A stretch of DNA of 9,565 bases, taken from Methanosarcinales archaeon (GTDB taxonomy: Archaea > Halobacteriota > Syntropharchaeia > Alkanophagales > Methanospirareceae). Below the pieces are notes generated by a model, which saw nothing but the letters and a program-made list of their open reading frames with translations, was not told the origin of the DNA and ran no database searches. How positions within the stretch are numbered: position 1 is the stretch's first letter; each line of letters begins with the position of its first letter. This document shows positions 5,694 through 9,565 of this stretch, in pieces. The stretch lies in NCBI GenBank assembly GCA_009618475.1, contig WJOV01000111.1, forward strand, positions 1 to 9,565, read 5' to 3'. A program made the position numbers and the translations under genes.

Positions 5694-5744
5694 TTCTTTT
5701 CCGAAAACGCTTTTCTTTTTCTAAAAGAAAAGGGTTTATATTTA
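5694..5744. repeat. Palindromic element type P in the hisB-purC intergenic region
   Basis: A 10-base-pair stem (CTTTTCTTTT and its complement, 5710-5732, TCT loop) is flanked on the left by TTTCTTTTCCGAAAA and on the right by GGGTTTATATTTA. The 32 bases 5713-5744 match 6780-6811 inside cca with one mismatch (A5738/G6805). The left half resembles the insert in the antitoxin gene. It is the most complete copy of this element in the window. Confidence 0.65.
5735..5744 (+). promoter_or_regulatory. TATA box of purC, possibly shared with hisB
   Basis: TTTATATTTA lies 35-44 bases upstream of the purC ATG, as expected for an archaeal TATA box driving a start site roughly a dozen bases before the codon. 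No clear upstream BRE was assigned. The near-symmetric AATATAAA on the minus strand could serve hisB. The box forms the right end of the palindromic element, so the element may have donated it. Confidence 0.5.
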
Positions 5745-5778
5745 AATAATAGTTGGGTAATTCATACTAAAAAATCAA

Positions 5779-6543
5779 ATGGAGAATGCAAAGTTCATAA
5801 GGAGTGGAAAAGCGAAGGACATTTATCTAAGACCCGACGGTGATATTATTTTCCTGTTTACTGACCGCGTTACCGCGTTTGACGGTATTAAAAAAGCGGA
5901 TTATCAAGGTAAGGGCGAAGCTTGCTGTAAATTATCCTGCTTTTGGTTTGAGAAACTGCAAGCAGAAGGAATAAAAACACACTTCAAGGACTGTATGCCT
6001 CCAAACATGCTGGTGGCGGAAGAAGTGAGTATTTTGCCGGTGGAGGTGATAGCTCGAAACTTCCTCTACGGGTCTTTATGGAAACGATATAAAAAAGGTG
6101 AGATAGATATAGGTAGCCTCGTGCAAGAAGAGAAGAGAGAAGGAATGCCTCTAACTAAAAGTTTCTTGGAGTTCACCACTAAGTTCGAAAGCGTTGACAG
6201 ACCGATAACAGAGGAAGAGATAATAGAGAACGGTTGGATGGACAGAAGTGAAATAGAGTATATAAAAACAGAGACGATAAAGATAGGCGATATAATGGCG
6301 TCTTATTTAGTCCAGAGGGGTATAATATTAGCGGATTTCAAGCTGGAGTATGGCAGGAGCAAAGAGAGTGGTGATATAATTCTTGCAGACGAGGTTGGCA
6401 CGCCGGATGTCTGCCGGTTCTGGGATAAGGAAGCACACGAACAAAGAGGCGAGATACTTAGTTTGGATAAAGACGTGTTCAGGGAAGGAAAAGGGAATCT
6501 TTCGGCAGTTTATCTTGAGGTCTGTAAGCGGATTATGGAGTAA
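5779..6543 (+). CDS. purC: Phosphoribosylaminoimidazole-succinocarboxamide synthase
   Basis: SAICAR synthetase joins aspartate to CAIR with ATP in purine synthesis. The 254-residue protein has the family's usual length and all its signatures: FIRSGKAKDIY (6-16) for ATP, FTDRVTAFDGI (27-37), the first PROSITE-type signature PVEVIARNFLYGSL (87-100), FTTKFESVDRPI (132-143), ADFKLEYG (185-192) and LADEVGTPDVCRFWD (202-216). The ATG at 5779 is the first in frame and follows the TATA box with an implied leader of about a dozen bases. There is no Shine-Dalgarno site. The gene is complete and probably functional. It is the only complete plus-strand gene here, divergent from hisB and convergent with cca. 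Confidence 0.97.
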   Translation: MENAKFIRSGKAKDIYLRPDGDIIFLFTDRVTAFDGIKKADYQGKGEACCKLSCFWFEKLQAEGIKTHFKDCMPPNMLVAEEVSILPVEVIARNFLYGSLWKRYKKGEIDIGSLVQEEKREGMPLTKSFLEFTTKFESVDRPITEEEIIENGWMDRSEIEYIKTETIKIGDIMASYLVQRGIILADFKLEYGRSKESGDIILADEVGTPDVCRFWDKEAHEQRGEILSLDKDVFREGKGNLSAVYLEVCKRIME

Positions 6544-6576
6544 TAAAAGAACCTAAACCGTGCTAAAACGAGTTAG

Positions 6577-7944
6577 TTAGCCAAAGCCAAAATACGCCCT
6601 GAAGAAATAGCCAACGCCCTTAAAAAACCTTATCTCTTCGTTCCTTAGAACCTCATACCCCCTATCTATTGATTCTGATACCTGTTTCCCCAAACTGCAC
6701 GACCTCAACTCGTTCTTCAGCAATTCCACGGCATCCGTATATTTTCGCGCTACTTCCACGACATACCTGCCGTTTTCAATTCTTTTTCTAAAAGAAAAGG
6801 GTTTGTATTTACTTTTAAACTGCTCAGAATGGTATTTTGAAGTAACTGGAGGACCTACATGCTTCTTCACCTGCGGGAGATTCCAAACGAGCAACTCGAA
6901 CATCAAAAACGCTTTGTCGCCTTCTACTGACACGTCACTCCGATATACCGTAAATCCATTTCGTTCTATCAGATTCGTGACGGATGCTTCTGCCTTTCTC
7001 AACTGTGGAAATAATATGTCTTCGACCACGTCAGGCGCCTCAAACAGAACCATCACGAACTCTGTTCCTCTTTCTTCCACGCACTTCACAAATTCAGCCC
7101 TGCTCATCTCTTTCTTCTTCTCCATAGCGAAGAAACTCGCATCAGGACACGCCAAAAAATCCCTCGCCGCATCTATTAACCTGCAAAAAGAATCCGGAGA
7201 TACCGCAGCCGCTACGTTCCTGTTCGGATCAACGGGGTCTATTACAATAAGTGCGTCTTCCCCTTTGTATTTGCCTCCACCTTCGATTTCTATTCTTTCG
7301 CCATATTGCCACTCCGATGCGTTTCTCAATAGCTCCGCAAAAGAGGAATACCTCAGAACGAGGAGTTCGCAGAGATAACCGGAGAAGCCTTTCCTCCTTT
7401 GCTCGGAGCCGTAAATTCCCGCGGATTTCAAGAATTGCTTTACCAGTAGCACTTCTTCTTCCAGCCCCGGTATTCTCTTCGTAACGTATTCATTATGAAA
7501 AGGAGTCCTGTCAACTGCGGATTTCAACAGAGATGCGTCTTTTACCGAAAAACATGGCACTAAGTCCGCTTCGTGCTCCGTTCTTCCTTCTGCATCGTAA
7601 AAGTAAGCGTGAATATAAGGATGCGAGGCATATCTTTCCTCATACCTATCGGAAATGCTTTTCGCGAGAGCAAGCCCCTTCTCTTTTAAATCCTCTTCTG
7701 ACATCTCCGCTGGAAACATGATGAATATATCTATGTCCGCCTCACCACTTATCCATGTATTTCGCGCGGTTGACCCTACGGAGATTGCATGGGCTTCTAT
7801 GCCCATCTCTAATGCCTTTTTGTTTATCTTCGCGATTATAAGGTCTGCTACGGCTTTTACTTGCCTCTTCTCTTCCTCATCTGGTCTTATTCTCGCTATG
7901 ACCTCTTTACATATCCTTTTTATCTCTTCGTTCTCTTTCATCAT
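6577..7944 (-). CDS. cca: CCA tRNA nucleotidyltransferase, archaeal class I
   Basis: This enzyme adds or repairs the 3'-CCA end of tRNAs without a nucleic acid template. The 455-residue length fits the archaeal class. The nucleotidyltransferase motif VGSTARNTWISGEADIDIF (56-74) supplies GS and the D70-x-D72 metal ligands; the third Asp is D127 in EADLVPCF. RKGFSGYLCELLVLRYSSF (184-202) is the archaeal tRNA-NT substrate-binding signature, and ARKYTDAVELL (399-409) lies in the C-terminal RNA-binding region. Residues 378-389 (KYKPFSFRKR) are encoded by a copy of the palindromic element found in front of purC. The ATG at 7944 is followed by a second ATG at 7941; no Shine-Dalgarno site is clear. 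The gene lies 64 bases downstream of the MutS-like stop on the same strand and converges with purC. Confidence 0.97.
   Translation of the reverse strand: MMKENEEIKRICKEVIARIRPDEEEKRQVKAVADLIIAKINKKALEMGIEAHAISVGSTARNTWISGEADIDIFIMFPAEMSEEDLKEKGLALAKSISDRYEERYASHPYIHAYFYDAEGRTEHEADLVPCFSVKDASLLKSAVDRTPFHNEYVTKRIPGLEEEVLLVKQFLKSAGIYGSEQRRKGFSGYLCELLVLRYSSFAELLRNASEWQYGERIEIEGGGKYKGEDALIVIDPVDPNRNVAAAVSPDSFCRLIDAARDFLACPDASFFAMEKKKEMSRAEFVKCVEERGTEFVMVLFEAPDVVEDILFPQLRKAEASVTNLIERNGFTVYRSDVSVEGDKAFLMFELLVWNLPQVKKHVGPPVTSKYHSEQFKSKYKPFSFRKRIENGRYVVEVARKYTDAVELLKNELRSCSLGKQVSESIDRGYEVLRNEEIRFFKGVGYFFRAYFGFG
6780..6811. repeat. Palindromic element type P, partial copy inside cca
   Basis: Thirty-two bases identical but for one position to 5713-5744. 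The left arm of the palindrome is shortened here. The copy keeps the cca frame open and encodes about eleven residues at a turn before the conserved ENGRYVVEV strand. It appears to be an in-frame insertion of a short element into an essential gene. Confidence 0.65.
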
Positions 7945-8009
7945 TGCAAAATCAGTGTCTTTTTAGCTATCTTAACTGTCCAACTTATTTCCGGGCAGCC
8001 CCTTTGCAT

Positions 8010-9565
8010 TTAAAACGCCTCTTCTCTTTCCTTCTCCAACACCGCGATTATCTCCTCATAAACCGCTTTTAACTCCTCTTTCCTGACCTTTCCCAGGAGC
8101 TTCTTTATCACCAACTCCGGTGTGCTTGACCCGATATGATTGAACATCGGTTGCCTATCAACGATAATGTTTCCAGCGGCATCCAATCCCTCTGACTCTA
8201 TACCATCCACTCTCACCTTTGCCATACTTATATGCGGCAATATCTCGTGAATCAAATGCGTTATCACCACAGCCCGCGTATCTTTCGGCAGATTATTTAA
8301 TATGGAAGCCATTATCCGTCCCATGGCACCGGGTTCGGTAAGCGCTTCCAATTCGTCTATTAAAACCACCTTCGCTCCCTCTCGCATGAATATCCGGCTC
8401 AACGCCCGCATCGAATATTCAAAAGACCCGGTCTTCTTTATCATCTTCCGCCTGTATAAATACAAAGGCGTTAGCGGTATTTCCGCTCTCTCCGCAGGCA
8501 CCGGCAGACCAAGCTCCGTGAGAATAACCGAACTTGCAAGCATAACCAACAAACACGTTTTACCCTAGCTATTCGCACCCGTAAGGATGGCTACCGGATG
8601 CGGCGTGGCGCCAAAAATACCTGCATTCGCTTTCCCTATGGAATAAGAAACCGGCAGCACCTTCGCACCACCTCTTAGCTCTTCGTCAAGTAAAAACATG
8701 TTCCTGCCCGTAACCACGCCTAACCCCTCTTCGCTTATTTCCGGTATATTCAACCCGAAGTCACGGCTAAATTGCATCACCGCCAGCATAAAATCGAAAT
8801 AGAAAAGCACCTTAATCGCGTTGCTCACCTCTCCGCTATGTCGCTCCAGTTGCTTTGCATAATCCCTTAACTTATAATACCACCTCTCGCTCATTTTCCT
8901 GTTATACCGCAGCCGCAACCGCTCCGTCTTTTCTCTCGCAAATTCAAACGGCAGTTCCCGCTCCAGGTTCTCATACGCACTTTCCCATAAAACATTCTTA
9001 TCTTCCCCGGTAAGCATCCACTCATCCACCATGTTCACCAGAACCTCTTCTAAGTATCCTTTGAACGCATCCACACCCCCCTTGCTTCTCATAATCCTGT
9101 TCGCTTCCTTGTTTAACTCCTCCTCGCGCCTGTAAATCGTATCATCGAAGTTGCTTTCACCCTTGCCCCACTCAGCCTCTATTTTTTCTATAACCGCCAA
9201 AACCTCTTCTAAATCCCCTACCGGGATACCATTAAACAAATACGAATCCTTAAGTGCTTTAAATTCGTTTAATAGACTTACCATCGCTTCTATCGCATTC
9301 TTCTTTGCCATGAACGAATTAACGACGAACTCCGGATAAATCTCGCACGGCTCCGGCAAATCGCCAATAAATATGTTTATAATCCCCGGTTCATCAAATT
9401 CCTCTTCTCCTTCGCCGATTAACAGAACGGTATTTTCCTTTTGCAAAAGCTCTTTTGCTTTATCCGCGGAATCAACGAATTCCACGTGCACAAAATCACC
9501 ATAAATTCCTTTTACCTCCTCTTCTATTCCTCTTCTACGAACAGCGATAAGAGGCGATTCACCAA
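8010..9565 (-). CDS. Archaeal MutS-like ATPase (MutS domain V), 5' truncated and interrupted by TAG
   Basis: The frame is open from the right window edge (first codon 9563-9561) to TAA 8010-8012, about 517 codons, with one in-frame TAG at 8565-8567. Upstream of GTG 9491 the frame reads GESPLIAVRRRGIEEEVKGI, so the true start lies outside the window. The central helical core (about 9350-8800) includes coiled segments. TGRNMFLL and VLPVSYSIG precede the ATPase, as in archaeal MutS-like proteins (related to MutS2/MSH by domain V). Walker A reads LTGANS-stop-GKTCLL; the stop takes the fourth x of GxxxxGKT, where relatives have Gly. Downstream are FEYSMRAL, Walker B VVLIDELEALTEPGA, VVITHL, VRVDGIESEGLD and SSTPELVIKKLLG. 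If TAG is a true stop, the ATPase is destroyed and an internal start (TTG 8552) would lack Walker A. The role is presumed DNA repair or recombination. Confidence 0.88.

Noticed and set aside
5568..5843. 91-codon plus-strand frame overlapping the purC start
   Set aside because: It runs antisense to hisB and out of frame into purC, without recognisable content.
6803..7378. 191-codon plus-strand frame inside cca
   Set aside because: Antisense shadow; the minus strand carries the clear nucleotidyltransferase.
7945..8009. RNA gene or promoter between the MutS-like gene and cca
   Set aside because: No tRNA-like fold or convincing TATA box could be placed in 65 bases.

Overview
The window looks like a chromosomal segment of a euryarchaeon. 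The evidence is a class I (archaeal-type) CCA-adding enzyme, an RFC small-subunit-like clamp-loader protein, an archaeal MutS-like ATPase, SAICAR synthetase with a TATA box about 35-44 bases upstream, and few Shine-Dalgarno sites. An ANME-1/Methanophagales-like or related methanogen-lineage genome is my guess from general style only; no marker in the window proves it. Apart from purC and a clipped gene at the left edge, every gene is on the minus strand.

Left part (1-3582) reads as a decaying defence island. A 3'-end gene fragment (1-146, +) converges on a complete solo cas1 (182-1177) with intact catalytic residues but no cas2, no effector genes and no CRISPR array here. Between cas1 and the next gene lie the C-terminal tail of a restriction-modification-type protein and a small frameshifted ORF. 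Then comes an AlbA_2/HATPase/winged-helix regulator (1682-3130) split by one in-frame TAG and flanked by two copies of a 77-base direct repeat. Upstream of it are a 21-codon 3' fragment and a frameshifted HEPN-domain remnant.

Middle part (3583-5681) holds an RFC-like AAA+ protein that keeps Walker A and the SRC arginine finger but has lost the Walker B acids and the sensor-2 arginine. Next is a CopG/BrnA-type antitoxin gene broken by a short palindromic insertion. Then comes hisB, with all metal-binding motifs but without the usual C-terminal STKG tail.

Right part (5682-9565) is housekeeping: purC diverges from hisB, and cca converges on purC. Upstream of cca is a MutS-like ATPase whose 5' end runs off the window and whose Walker A motif is interrupted by an in-frame TAG.

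Two themes tie the window together. First, small AT-rich palindromic elements recur at several sites, some inside coding sequence (cca, copG, cas1) and some beside start codons or promoters (rfc-like, hisB/purC). Second, TAG ends none of the nine genes with a clear terminator (five TGA, four TAA), yet splits two otherwise well-conserved reading frames. That fits either two independent nonsense mutations or a lineage that reads TAG as sense (for example pyrrolysine); the sequence alone cannot decide.
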